This document shows, one piece after another, positions 15,011 to 22,805 of a DNA stretch of 27,237 nucleotides; position 1 is the first letter of the stretch; every line of letters starts with the position of its first letter. The DNA is taken from assembly GCF_042685105.1 (NCBI RefSeq), contig NZ_JBHUMO010000003.1:1-27237 (forward strand), in the 5' to 3' direction. The position numbers and the translations under genes were made by a program. This stretch comes from Enterococcus_G camelliae. Lineage in GTDB: Bacteria; Bacillota; Bacilli; Lactobacillales; Enterococcaceae. The notes below the pieces were generated by a model. That model made no database searches. It saw only the letters and a list, made by a program, of their open reading frames with translations, and had not been told where the DNA came from.

Positions 15011-15653
15011 TCATGTTCACCTGTTCCTTTCCGACCAACTTCTCAAGTTGATTCATCAATAGCATGATTTGCGGATTACTTTTTAAAGCGGCCTTATTGA
15101 CAATTAGACGAGCAGAAATGCGGCAAATGTCTTCCACAATCGTCAACCCGTTTTCTTTTAGTGTATTGCCTGTTTCAACAATATCCACAATCGCATCCGC
15201 TAAATGGAGAATAGGAGATATTTCAACCGATCCTTCAATTTTGATGATCTCAACATCCTCGTTTTTTTGATTAAAATGCGTACTCGCGACAATCGGATAT
15301 TTAGAAGCAATTCGCTTCCGCCGATGATTTTTCGGATCATAATCTGGAGTCGAGGCCACCGAAAATTTGCAAACGCCAATATTTAAATCCAGCATTTCAT
15401 AATAGCCATAAGGGTGCTCCAATAAGACATCTTTCCCCACTACTCCTAAATCAGCAACACCGTGCCGCACATAGGTCGTTACATCCACTGCTTTCACCAA
15501 GAGAAAGCGAAAGTGCCCATCTGGACTTTCAAAAATAAGTTTGCGCTTTTTGTCTTTCATAAAGTCCATATCGAATCCAGCTTGTTCAAATAATTTGACG
15601 GTATCTTTTTCCAATCGTCCTTTTGTCAGCGCAATGGTCATCGGCTTAGTCAT
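14991..15653 (-). CDS. hisG: ATP phosphoribosyltransferase, catalytic subunit (short form)
   Basis: HisG condenses ATP and PRPP, the committed histidine step. At 220 residues it is the short HisG(S) form, lacking the C-terminal regulatory domain, so it should need HisZ for activity and histidine feedback; hisZ lies directly upstream and overlaps by 8 bases. The PRPP-binding motif DIVETGNTLKEN is at 157-168; ALTKGRL (8-14) and GVADLGVVGKD (65-75) are also typical. ATG 15653 has GAAGGG 7 bases upstream. Confidence 0.97.
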   Translation of the reverse strand: MTKPMTIALTKGRLEKDTVKLFEQAGFDMDFMKDKKRKLIFESPDGHFRFLLVKAVDVTTYVRHGVADLGVVGKDVLLEHPYGYYEMLDLNIGVCKFSVASTPDYDPKNHRRKRIASKYPIVASTHFNQKNEDVEIIKIEGSVEISPILHLADAIVDIVETGNTLKENGLTIVEDICRISARLIVNKAALKSNPQIMLLMNQLEKLVGKEQVNMNETINR

Positions 15654-16812
15654 GGTTGATCCCTTCTTTCACAAATTGCTGATCCGTTAAAAACCAAACT
15701 TCCTGATACCCCCATCGTTTGGCAAAGGAGCGTGTCTCTTCTGCCGTATCAAATAAAGAGAGCTCTACTCCTGGTTCAACAAGTGCCGCAGCTTGCTCAG
15801 CAACGGAAGCATCAAAATGAACCAAGATTTTTTGTCCTTGTGGTTTTTCATGATGACGATACAATGCGTCAAACACAGCCTCCAAATTCATCGCCCAACC
15901 CACCGAATTCGTCTGCTCCATATCGAAACGCTGGAACAAGTAATCATAACGCCCACCACTTAAAAAATTTTCTGGAATGCCTTCACTAAAACTAGAAAAT
16001 AGAATGCCCGTATAGTAATCCATGACCCCTACCATGCCCAAATCGACACGCAATTTCTTTTGAATTGCCTCAGGAAACAACGCAACCAAAGCTTCAATTT
16101 CAGCTAAATCAGTCAAAATTGGATGCTGCTTGGGCAACAAATCCTTGGCTTTGGCCAAAGTTGGCCCCACTTCACCGAATAGTTTGGGCAAAGCAATCAG
16201 GAACGCTGAGACGGGGCTTGGGTGGGCAGTTGCCACTTGGTAACAATCACTAATGCTTTTGTTCAAAAAATGAATTTTCAACGCCTCGGCTTCTTTCGTT
16301 GAAAAAGCAAGCTCCTGCACAATCTTTTCAAAAATCCCAGCATGGCCAATCTCAATGGAAAAATTAGGAACATTTAACGAGCGTAGCACGAATTCGGCAG
16401 TCAAGATTGCCTCAAATTCAGCCTTTATTGAAGGAAAACCGATGATTTCTACCCCAGCTTGCGTAAATTCATTCTGCAATCCCTTCATTTCATCATGGTA
16501 ACGAAAAACTTTGCCACTATATGAAAGCTTCAATGGCAACTCCACTTTTGTCGAAGCGACGACTCGCCCGACTGGTAACGTCATATCAGGCCGTAAAGTC
16601 AACATGCGCCCTTGATTGTCAAAAAAGCGATACAAATCATCTTGGTTGCGCTCATCTTCAAAGACTTCAGCAAATTCAATGGTCGGTGTTTCTATTCTTT
16701 GAAATCCCCGCTTGGATAACAGCTGATTGACTTGAACTTCTAATTGGTAGACCCCGGCCGCTCGACGGAACAGTTTGTCATGTGTACCGGCTGGTAACTG
16801 TTTTTTTCTCAT
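15646..16812 (-). CDS. hisZ: ATP phosphoribosyltransferase regulatory subunit
   Basis: HisZ is a catalytically inactive relative of histidyl-tRNA synthetase that forms the hetero-octameric ATP phosphoribosyltransferase with short HisG. The 388 residues keep the class II fold: RIETPTIEFAEVF (39-51), RPDMTLPVGR (74-83), and motif-2-like SGKVFRYHDEMKG (99-111) with EFTQAGVEIIG. It could be mistaken for hisS, but the gene lacks the anticodon-binding domain length and sits in the his operon. ATG 16812 overlaps the hisC stop as ATGA, with GAGG upstream. Confidence 0.95.
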   Translation of the reverse strand: MRKKQLPAGTHDKLFRRAAGVYQLEVQVNQLLSKRGFQRIETPTIEFAEVFEDERNQDDLYRFFDNQGRMLTLRPDMTLPVGRVVASTKVELPLKLSYSGKVFRYHDEMKGLQNEFTQAGVEIIGFPSIKAEFEAILTAEFVLRSLNVPNFSIEIGHAGIFEKIVQELAFSTKEAEALKIHFLNKSISDCYQVATAHPSPVSAFLIALPKLFGEVGPTLAKAKDLLPKQHPILTDLAEIEALVALFPEAIQKKLRVDLGMVGVMDYYTGILFSSFSEGIPENFLSGGRYDYLFQRFDMEQTNSVGWAMNLEAVFDALYRHHEKPQGQKILVHFDASVAEQAAALVEPGVELSLFDTAEETRSFAKRWGYQEVWFLTDQQFVKEGINHD

Positions 16813-17870
16813 ACGTTTTGTTCCTCTTCTATGATGTTCTTTAGGACTGTTGCCACTTGCACCATCTCTTCATCTGTGCCAATGGTAATCCGCAAATAGT
16901 TCGCAATTCGTTGCTTATCTGGAAAGTAACGCACAAAGATACGAGCTTCCTTTAGCTTGTCAAAAAAAGTTTTCGCAGAAATCAAAGGATGCGTTGTTAA
17001 AACAAAGTTCGTTTGGCTCGGAATGGTCGTAAAGCCCAGTTGTGCAAGTGCCTGACAGAATTGCTCCCGAGTGGCACAAATTTTTTGATTGATTCGTTGA
17101 TAGTATTCAGTATCTTGCGTTGCCGCAGTCGCCAAACGTTCAGCAATCATATCAACCGCATACGGATTGTAAGAATTTTTCACCGCTTGGATGACACCTG
17201 TTAAACGTTCACTACCGATACCATAACCGACACGTAAACCAGCCAATGATGCATCTTTGGAGAAAGTACGTGTCACATATAGATTCTCATACTTTGCGAC
17301 CAACGGAATCACACTTTCTCCACCAAAAGATTGGTAAGCTTCATCGACAATGATGACTCTATCAGGGTAGCGTTGGAGCAGTGCTTCGATTTCTGTTACT
17401 GTTTTGCCCTTCCCTGTTGGTGCATTGGGATTGGCTAATACAACTCCACCTAGTTGGTTTGGCAAAGCAGCTAAAGCAAATGAAAAATCTTTTTCTAGCG
17501 GTACTTCTTGATAAGGAATATGGAATAACTCACACCAGACAGGATAAAACCCATAGGTCAAATCAGGAAAGAAAATTGGTTGTTCACTTTGGAAAAAACT
17601 TTGAAATGCCAATGCCAAAATATCATCACTACCATTACTTGTGGTCACCCACTGGCTAGGAATATGATGCTTTTGCGCCAAGGCGTCCACCAAAGATTGA
17701 TTGGCCAAAGAAGAATAATAACGCAAGTTTGCCACATCAAAGGTTTGCCACGCTTTTGTTACAAGCGGTGAAGGTGGATAGGCATTTTCATTGGTATTTA
17801 ATTTGATAATACCTGTTAACGCTGGTTGTTCTCCAGGAACATAGGGTTGAATTTTTCGTAAACCTTTCAT
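16809..17870 (-). CDS. hisC: Histidinol-phosphate aminotransferase
   Basis: HisC transaminates imidazole acetol phosphate to histidinol phosphate with glutamate and PLP. The 353-residue fold type I protein shows KLNTNENAYPPSP (23-35), NPNAPTG (147-153), VDEAYQSF (175-182) and the PLP lysine K205 in TRTFSKDASLAGLRVGY. ATG 17870 has GGAGG 8 bases upstream; codons before it lie in the T-box leader. It is the first gene of the his operon, about 40 bases past the T-box terminator. Confidence 0.97.
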   Translation of the reverse strand: MKGLRKIQPYVPGEQPALTGIIKLNTNENAYPPSPLVTKAWQTFDVANLRYYSSLANQSLVDALAQKHHIPSQWVTTSNGSDDILALAFQSFFQSEQPIFFPDLTYGFYPVWCELFHIPYQEVPLEKDFSFALAALPNQLGGVVLANPNAPTGKGKTVTEIEALLQRYPDRVIIVDEAYQSFGGESVIPLVAKYENLYVTRTFSKDASLAGLRVGYGIGSERLTGVIQAVKNSYNPYAVDMIAERLATAATQDTEYYQRINQKICATREQFCQALAQLGFTTIPSQTNFVLTTHPLISAKTFFDKLKEARIFVRYFPDKQRIANYLRITIGTDEEMVQVATVLKNIIEEEQNV

Positions 17871-17907
17871 GGATTGTTCCTCCTTTTTGTCGAAAAATCT
17901 GTTAAAT

Positions 17908-17938
17908 AAAAAAAAGCCCCTAGCACATATGCTAGAGG
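17908..17938 (-). terminator. T-box terminator of the his leader
   Basis: CCTCTAGCA (17938-17930) pairs with TGCTAGGGG (17925-17917) around TATG, followed by C and eight T residues. Its 5' arm, CCTCT, also belongs to the antiterminator, so the two are alternatives. Confidence 0.92.
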
Positions 17939-18180
17939 ACGAAAATCGTGGTTCCACCTCTGTTTGCTCATTCCTCACGAAAGAAGCCTCAGAAAGTTTG
18001 CGCTGATAAAAGGCAACAAACTCTAGTGATAACGGCACTACCGGTCATTCCTACTAAGTCACCTTTTCAGAAGAACACTCAAGAATGTGTAGTCATCTTT
18101 CTCGTACTCTTTCTCATCGACCAAGAGCTTTCTGAAACTACCAAAGACGTTTTTTTCTCTCATCGTTTTCTTATATTTAT
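17908..18180 (-). promoter_or_regulatory. T-box riboswitch (histidine) controlling the his operon
   Basis: The minus-strand leader has the T-box landmarks in order: GATGAGAGA near its start (18163-18155), a Stem I with apical CTCTT/AAGAG hairpin, a specifier loop where CAC (18089-18087, histidine) is followed by A, a 3' Stem I strand TTCTGAA complementary to TTTCAGAA, and AGTAGG. The T-box sequence AGAGGTGGAACCACG (17961-17947) follows. Its AGAGG pairs with CCTCT to make the antiterminator. Uncharged tRNA-His should stabilise it and allow transcription into hisC. The specifier fits the downstream genes. Confidence 0.93.
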
Positions 18181-18185
18181 CCAAT

Positions 18186-18214
18186 ATAATAAGATTATTA
18201 CCCTTGATTTGCAA
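18186..18214 (-). promoter_or_regulatory. Promoter of the his operon
   Basis: On the minus strand TTGCAA (18214-18209), a 17-base spacer and TATTAT (18191-18186). It is placed directly before the T-box and back to back with the possible hisK promoter. Confidence 0.65.
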
Positions 18215-18243
18215 GCAAAAGATGCAATTTTCTTAAAATAAGC

Positions 18244-18249
18244 TATAAT
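18244..18249 (+). promoter_or_regulatory. Candidate -10 element for hisK
   Basis: A perfect TATAAT lies 45 bases before the hisK ATG, in AT-rich DNA. No good -35 box is seen at the usual distance; the nearest candidates (around 18221-18227) match poorly. Confidence 0.4.
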
Positions 18250-18294
18250 TTATGACATAATTAATGAGAATAGCATGAAAAGGAAGGTACCGCG

Positions 18295-19065
18295 ATGAAC
18301 TATTACGACCAACATTTACACACGCATTTTTCTTACGATTCCGAAGCAGACTTTGTTCCCTACCTTGAGGCCTTTGACGGCATGGTGGTTACAACAGAAC
18401 ATTTTGACCTTGCCAATCCTGTGACCCACCAAGATGATGCACCCGACTATCAGGCTTATTCCCAAACGATTGATGAATTAAAGAAAACCTATGGCAATCG
18501 GATCCTCAAGGGCATCGAGATTGGGTATATTGCTTCTGAAAAAGAACGAATACTTGCTTATTTAGCAGACAAAACCTATGATATCAAATTGCTAAGCGTC
18601 CATCATAACGGACAATTTGACTATTTGGACGATTTCGTAGCAGACATGAATCCGCAAGAAATCATCCCAGCCTATCTTTCACAACTGGAAGAAGCAGTCG
18701 CAACCATTCCTGCAAATGTTTTTGCGCACTTTGATTATGGCTTTCGCTTATTCAACTTATCTGTGTCAGACTTACAAACGTTTGAACCCCACCTTACACG
18801 ACTTTTCCAAGCCGTCATCGCTCATGATCTCGCTTTTGAGGTGAATGCCAAAAGTGCCTATCTCTACAACAATCTTGCCCTGTATGACTATGCAATTGAT
18901 CTTTATCAAGCGCTCGGTGGTACCTTATTTACCATTGGATCAGACGGACATAAACTCGCACATTTTCGACTCCATTTCGATGACCTTTTTGACTTGCTTC
19001 ATCAAAAGGGCATCACGGAATTAGTCACGTATCAAAATGGCAAACCAACCATGGTAAAATTTTAA
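18295..19065 (+). CDS. hisK: Histidinol-phosphatase, PHP family
   Basis: This 256-residue PHP-domain phosphatase (also called HisJ) removes phosphate from histidinol phosphate, the step that monofunctional HisB cannot do. Metal-binding residues are visible throughout: H7 and H9 in DQHLHTHFSYDS, TTEHFD (33-38), E75 in GIEIGY, SVHHNG (101-106), HFDYGF (145-150) and GSDGHK (215-220). ATG 18295 has AGGAAGG 8 bases upstream. It is divergent from hisC and has no T-box of its own, so its expression should not follow histidine supply in the same way. Confidence 0.93.
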   Translation: MNYYDQHLHTHFSYDSEADFVPYLEAFDGMVVTTEHFDLANPVTHQDDAPDYQAYSQTIDELKKTYGNRILKGIEIGYIASEKERILAYLADKTYDIKLLSVHHNGQFDYLDDFVADMNPQEIIPAYLSQLEEAVATIPANVFAHFDYGFRLFNLSVSDLQTFEPHLTRLFQAVIAHDLAFEVNAKSAYLYNNLALYDYAIDLYQALGGTLFTIGSDGHKLAHFRLHFDDLFDLLHQKGITELVTYQNGKPTMVKF

Positions 19066-19070
19066 CAATA

Positions 19071-19127
19071 AAAAATGTACGCCTTTGTTTGCCCAAACGT
19101 GGCCAATCATTGGCGTGCATTTTTTTG
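19071..19127. terminator. Bidirectional terminator between hisK and the GNAT gene
   Basis: ATGTACGCC (19075-19083) pairs with GGCGTGCAT (19112-19120). A-rich sequence precedes the stem and T-rich sequence follows, so it can end transcripts from both converging genes. The loop is long, about 28 bases. Confidence 0.75.
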
Positions 19128-19138
19128 TTTGAAATCGA

Positions 19139-20137
19139 CTAATGCAATGTTTTTTTCAATGTGACACAAGCGATGCCATCTTCTTGATAGACTTGTCCTT
19201 CTCGTTGATACCCAAAGGTTTCATAAAATGCTGCGGCTGTGATTTCCGCGTGAAGTTCAACCGTTTGAGCCCCTGCCTCACTTGCATAATTTTCTAATGA
19301 TTGAACGACCGTGCGACCAAATCCCCGTCCGCGAAAGGCCTTAGTAGTTGCTACTCGACTAATCCGAACCGTTTGTGAATTGATCACCAACAACCGAGCA
19401 GTAGCGATTGGCTTTTCCCCTTGAAACAACACACTATAAATCGTGTTTGGACCATCTTGATCATCGAATTCTACCGATTGATTGATTCCCTTTCCAAGCA
19501 CAAAAATGGCATAACGAAGATAGTGACTGGCAGCTTTTAAATAAGGGGCATTTCCCACGGCTACCGAATGGACTGTGTTCCGATAGACGCTTTGTTTTTC
19601 TTCGCTTCGTGCCACCCATTCTTCTCTTAAAATCCCATATTTAAGCGAATCAAAAAATTGATTTTGCCAGAAACGAACCTTGCGAACTCGTGCTTCTAGG
19701 CTCATACCTACTTTTTCTCCCAGTTTTTGCATACCGATATTTCCAGACCAAGTCGTAAAACCAATCGTTTGCAGATGCAAGAAACGGCCAAATAATTCCG
19801 TTAGCCATTGTTCTAAGGCTTGGGTTCCCACACCATATCCCCAATAGGAATGATCGTAAATCACAATGCCCATATCCAACCAACGGCGTAGCTGACCATC
19901 TTCCCAATAAGCCGTCACAATCCCAACCAGTTTGTCATCCACCACAATCGCTTTGCGTAGTGGATTGTCTACACTGTCTTTCCCCCAACCAGTTGCAAAA
20001 GTTTCCCAGGACAGAATTGGATCTTTAAAATAAGGCCCATCCCATTTCTTCCATTCCAAATCAGCGGTTGGTCCTTGACTAATCGCCCAAAGCTCCGCCA
20101 AGTCAGCTTGTTGAATACTCTTTAACCGTACCTTCAT
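19139..20137 (-). CDS. Protein with two fused GNAT acetyltransferase domains
   Basis: The 332 residues hold two GNAT domains. Domain 1 (about 1-175) is of the RimJ/RimL type, with an acetyl-CoA loop at YWGYGVGTQA (98-107) and a distinctive WKKWDGPYF near the start. Domain 2 (about 190-332) resembles the ElaA/YjcF type: RISRVATTKAFRGRGFG (258-274) is motif A, and AAAFYETFGYQREG (301-314) is the C-terminal motif. Substrates are unknown; protein, antibiotic or small-molecule acetylation are all possible. ATG 20137 (AAGGAAC upstream) is preferred over a longer TTG reading to 20200, because the family signature starts right after it. It stands alone between hisK and the trp operon. No internal stop or frame change separates the domains, so the fusion looks real. 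Confidence 0.8.
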   Translation of the reverse strand: MKVRLKSIQQADLAELWAISQGPTADLEWKKWDGPYFKDPILSWETFATGWGKDSVDNPLRKAIVVDDKLVGIVTAYWEDGQLRRWLDMGIVIYDHSYWGYGVGTQALEQWLTELFGRFLHLQTIGFTTWSGNIGMQKLGEKVGMSLEARVRKVRFWQNQFFDSLKYGILREEWVARSEEKQSVYRNTVHSVAVGNAPYLKAASHYLRYAIFVLGKGINQSVEFDDQDGPNTIYSVLFQGEKPIATARLLVINSQTVRISRVATTKAFRGRGFGRTVVQSLENYASEAGAQTVELHAEITAAAFYETFGYQREGQVYQEDGIACVTLKKTLH

Positions 20138-20169
20138 TTGTCGTTGTTCCTTTCCTACTCGTGCACTGT

Positions 20170-20200
20170 ATGATAAAGCTGCTACTAACTGACCATTCAA
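20170..20200 (-). promoter_or_regulatory. Weak candidate promoter of the GNAT gene
   Basis: On the minus strand TTGAAT (20200-20195) is followed by a 19-base spacer and TATCAT (20175-20170), about 33 bases before the start codon. The spacer is long, so support is modest. Confidence 0.3.
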
Positions 20201-20493
20201 CAGCGTCGCTACTTCCTTCGTACCTTAGCATTTCACTTATTGCGTTACGCGTCAATTAACCAATGGAAAACTGGCATGCAAGCCATTCGCACTTTCTTGT
20301 CAGCCGAACATCTTTTTCAAAAAAATACCGCAACGAGACGCCTCGATGTTGAGTCCTTTTCCCTATGTAAAAACCAGCAGAAAAACGCAATTTTGGTCGA
20401 CAAGTATGCTCGTCACGTTCACTTTTCTTGCCCTTAGTTTACCGTTTTTTTATCGTAAATCCTAGTATGAATGAATAATCCAGAAAAAAACAT
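20201..20493. other. Gene-free spacer between the GNAT gene and the trp promoter
   Basis: I see no convincing gene here. A 65-codon plus-strand frame (20240-20437) starts with TTG without a ribosome binding site and has no recognisable family. On the minus strand a 19-codon frame (20422-20363) is followed by a CGAG-GCGT-CTCG hairpin and a T-run (to about 20319); this may be chance. Confidence 0.4.
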
Positions 20494-20522
20494 TTGACAA
20501 AAAGGAGAATTCAGCATATGAT
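20494..20522 (+). promoter_or_regulatory. Promoter of the trp operon
   Basis: A perfect -35 box TTGACA (20494-20499), a 17-base spacer and TATGAT (20517-20522), followed directly by the T-box leader. Confidence 0.85.
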
Positions 20523-20528
20523 TCTAAC

Positions 20529-20831
20529 CATAATTTAATTTAAAAAAAGCGAACAAAAGAGAAGTAACATAAGTTGGGCTTTTTCAAGAGAGCTGCCACT
20601 GGTGAGAATGCAGCAAAAGCACGTTATGCGAATGGACTTTTGAGTAAAATGCTGAATGCAAAGCTAGTAGGTGTTTTCGGGTACTCCCGTTATAGAGAAA
20701 GACTATTGTTGGATAGTTGAGTAGAGGAGATTGTTGCCCTTTTTGTTTATTTGGCAAACAGTCAATTGAGGTGGCACCGTGTATGCATATACGCCCTCAG
20801 GGAATCAAAGTGATTCCTTGAGGGCTTTTTT
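20529..20831 (+). promoter_or_regulatory. T-box riboswitch (tryptophan) controlling the trp operon
   Basis: The leader shows AAAAGAGAAGTAA near its start, then the Stem I distal loop GGTGAGAA inside a GCTGC/GCAGC hairpin (20592-20614). The specifier TGG (tryptophan) lies at 20633-20635 in the context GAATGGAC, followed by CTAGTAGG and the T-box sequence TTGAGGTGGCACCGTG (20766-20781). TGAGG pairs with CCTCA for the antiterminator. Uncharged tRNA-Trp should therefore switch on trpE transcription. The TGG specifier matches the genes that follow. Confidence 0.95.
20793..20831 (+). terminator. T-box terminator of the trp leader
   Basis: GCCCTCAGGGAATCA (20793-20807) pairs with TGATTCCTTGAGGGC (20811-20825) around AAG, giving about 15 base pairs with one G-T pair, and six T residues follow. 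It competes with the antiterminator for CCCTCA. Confidence 0.95.
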
Positions 20832-20859
20832 GTGTTCATTTGACGAAAGGATGAAGCAT

Positions 20860-22227
20860 ATGAGAAAAATAAAAGAATTGATGAGTGATTGTTGTACCCC
20901 TGTTTCCATGTATCTACGTATTTCGGGAAATAACAAAAGTTTACTGGAAAGTATTCCCCGCGATCGTGAGGATGGACGGTACTCCATCGTTGCAATAAAC
21001 CCCGTCCACCATTTACAGTACAAAGATAACACGTTTTTCCTTGATGGAACAGCCTATGCTTTCCAAGATCCTTTAAAAGAACTTGAGCGCCTGACCACTA
21101 CAACTAGCACTCCTTTGCCTGAGTCGTTGCCGTTTCAAGGTGGGGCCATTGGCTATGCCAGTTATGATTTGGCTTTTGTTTATGAAGCAACTCCCTTTAT
21201 GCCCAAAGATGACTTGCAACTTCCTGAAATGCAGTTTTTCTTATATGAAACCTTCTTAATTTTTGATCATCAAAAAGAAAGCATTACCCTCGTTGCTGGC
21301 AATCAATACAGTCACCGAACAGAACAAGCTCTTGATCAAGAATTAATTGCATTAGAGCAAGCACTGTTAACCCCTTCGAAAGAGGAATTACGCGTGCCAA
21401 CAGTTGAAAAGCTTGCCTTTTCTAGCAATTTTACCCAAGAGGAATTTGAAACGGTCGTGAAAAAAGCCAAGCAGTATATTGAAGATGGGGATTTGTTTCA
21501 AGTTGTCCCTTCCCAACGTTTATCCAGTGCGTTCCATGGCTCTGCCTTTGATTATTATCGGCATCTTCGGCTAAGCAATCCCTCTTCCTACTTGTATTTT
21601 TTGCCTTTCGATGACGTTACCATTATCGGAAGTTCCCCCGAAAGTCTGGTTCGGGTCAAACAACAGACGGTCACCACCAACCCGATTGCGGGCACGCGGA
21701 AACGGGGACAAACCAAAGCCGAAGATCAAGCACTAGCCGATGAATTACTTCACGATGAAAAAGAACGAGCAGAACATCAAATGCTTGTCGATCTTGGACG
21801 CAACGATATTGGAAAAGTAGCTGTCAGTGGTTCTGTCCATTTGCCTTTGTTCATGCAAATTGAACGCTATCGCCACGTAATGCACCTAGTCTCGGTTGTC
21901 GAAGCGACCTTGGCTGATCAAAAGACAGCAATGGATGCACTCAAAGCTACCTTACCTGCGGGAACAGTCAGTGGCGCACCAAAAATTCGTGCGATGCAAC
22001 GTATCTATGAATGGGAACCCACACGAAGAGGTTTATACGCTGGGGCAGTTGGCTATCTCTCCCAAGATGGTCAGGCGGATTTTGCGATTGCCATTCGAAC
22101 AATGGTTTTAAAAGATGGGCAAGCATATGTGCAAGCTGGGGCAGGAATTGTTTACGATTCTCACCCCACAAATGAGTACCACGAAACGTTGCAAAAAGCC
22201 AAAGCTTTACTGGAGGTGAAGAGATGA
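20860..22227 (+). CDS. trpE: Anthranilate synthase component I
   Basis: TrpE makes anthranilate from chorismate with ammonia supplied by TrpG. The 455 residues include the N-terminal SLLES (27-31), the element linked to tryptophan feedback in this family. They also include the chorismate-binding core: PIAGTRKRGQ, LVDLGRNDIGKV, HLVSVVEATL and GTVSGAPKIRAM. The trp context excludes PabB. ATG 20860 has AAAGGA about 8 bases upstream; an ATG at 20851 lies too close to that site, and codons further upstream are in the T-box terminator. The stop overlaps the trpG start. Confidence 0.96.
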   Translation: MRKIKELMSDCCTPVSMYLRISGNNKSLLESIPRDREDGRYSIVAINPVHHLQYKDNTFFLDGTAYAFQDPLKELERLTTTTSTPLPESLPFQGGAIGYASYDLAFVYEATPFMPKDDLQLPEMQFFLYETFLIFDHQKESITLVAGNQYSHRTEQALDQELIALEQALLTPSKEELRVPTVEKLAFSSNFTQEEFETVVKKAKQYIEDGDLFQVVPSQRLSSAFHGSAFDYYRHLRLSNPSSYLYFLPFDDVTIIGSSPESLVRVKQQTVTTNPIAGTRKRGQTKAEDQALADELLHDEKERAEHQMLVDLGRNDIGKVAVSGSVHLPLFMQIERYRHVMHLVSVVEATLADQKTAMDALKATLPAGTVSGAPKIRAMQRIYEWEPTRRGLYAGAVGYLSQDGQADFAIAIRTMVLKDGQAYVQAGAGIVYDSHPTNEYHETLQKAKALLEVKR

Positions 22228-22805
22228 TTTTAGTGATAGATAATTATGATAGTTTTACCTACAATTTGGTTCATTTATTAGCCGGTGAAGAGGTGCGTGT
22301 GGTACGTAATGATGCCCCTGATTTACTTGAACAAGCGCATCTTGCAGATGGCTTACTCTTCTCCCCTGGTCCAGGCTATCCCAGTGAAGCAGGATTGATG
22401 GAGGCTTTGATTGCACGTTATTACCAAGAAAAACCGATGCTCGGTATTTGCTTGGGCCATCAAGCAATTGGTGAAACATTTGGTGCGAGCATTATCCATG
22501 CACCCACGATAATGCATGGCAAACAATCCACTATTTTTTGCCAACCAACTGGACTCTTTGAAAACATGGACGCCAAGCAAACGGTCATGCGTTACCATTC
22601 CTTAATGATTGATCCTGCAAGTCTACCAAATGAATTGGAAGTGACAGCTACCACAGCGGATGGTCTCATCATGGCCATTCAACATCGAGATTATCCTGTC
22701 TATGGTCTTCAGTACCACCCAGAATCAATTGGTACAGACCACGGACAACAGCTCATTCAAACATTTTGTAAGAAAGTAGGAATGTCTCATGCAACCACTC
22801 TTTGA
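22224..22805 (+). CDS. trpG: Anthranilate synthase component II (glutamine amidotransferase)
   Basis: TrpG hydrolyses glutamine to feed ammonia to TrpE. The 193-residue class I amidotransferase has the triad C76 (GICLGHQ), H165 and E167 (YHPES), and the oxyanion segment FSPGPGYP (46-53). ATG 22224 overlaps the trpE stop as ATGA, with GGAGG upstream. In some Firmicutes TrpG also serves folate synthesis as PabA; no pab gene is seen here to judge that. Confidence 0.95.
   Translation: MILVIDNYDSFTYNLVHLLAGEEVRVVRNDAPDLLEQAHLADGLLFSPGPGYPSEAGLMEALIARYYQEKPMLGICLGHQAIGETFGASIIHAPTIMHGKQSTIFCQPTGLFENMDAKQTVMRYHSLMIDPASLPNELEVTATTADGLIMAIQHRDYPVYGLQYHPESIGTDHGQQLIQTFCKKVGMSHATTL

Noticed and set aside
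15646..16812. hisZ as a possible histidyl-tRNA synthetase
   Set aside because: Length, lack of a C-terminal anticodon-binding domain and overlap with short-form hisG identify it as the regulatory subunit.
20240..20437. 65-codon plus-strand frame before the trp promoter
   Set aside because: TTG start without a ribosome binding site, no recognisable family, and no typical protein composition; likely a chance frame.
20779..20859. Longer trpE start inside the T-box region
   Set aside because: The codons run through the T-box terminator hairpin; the ATG at 20860 has a proper ribosome binding site.
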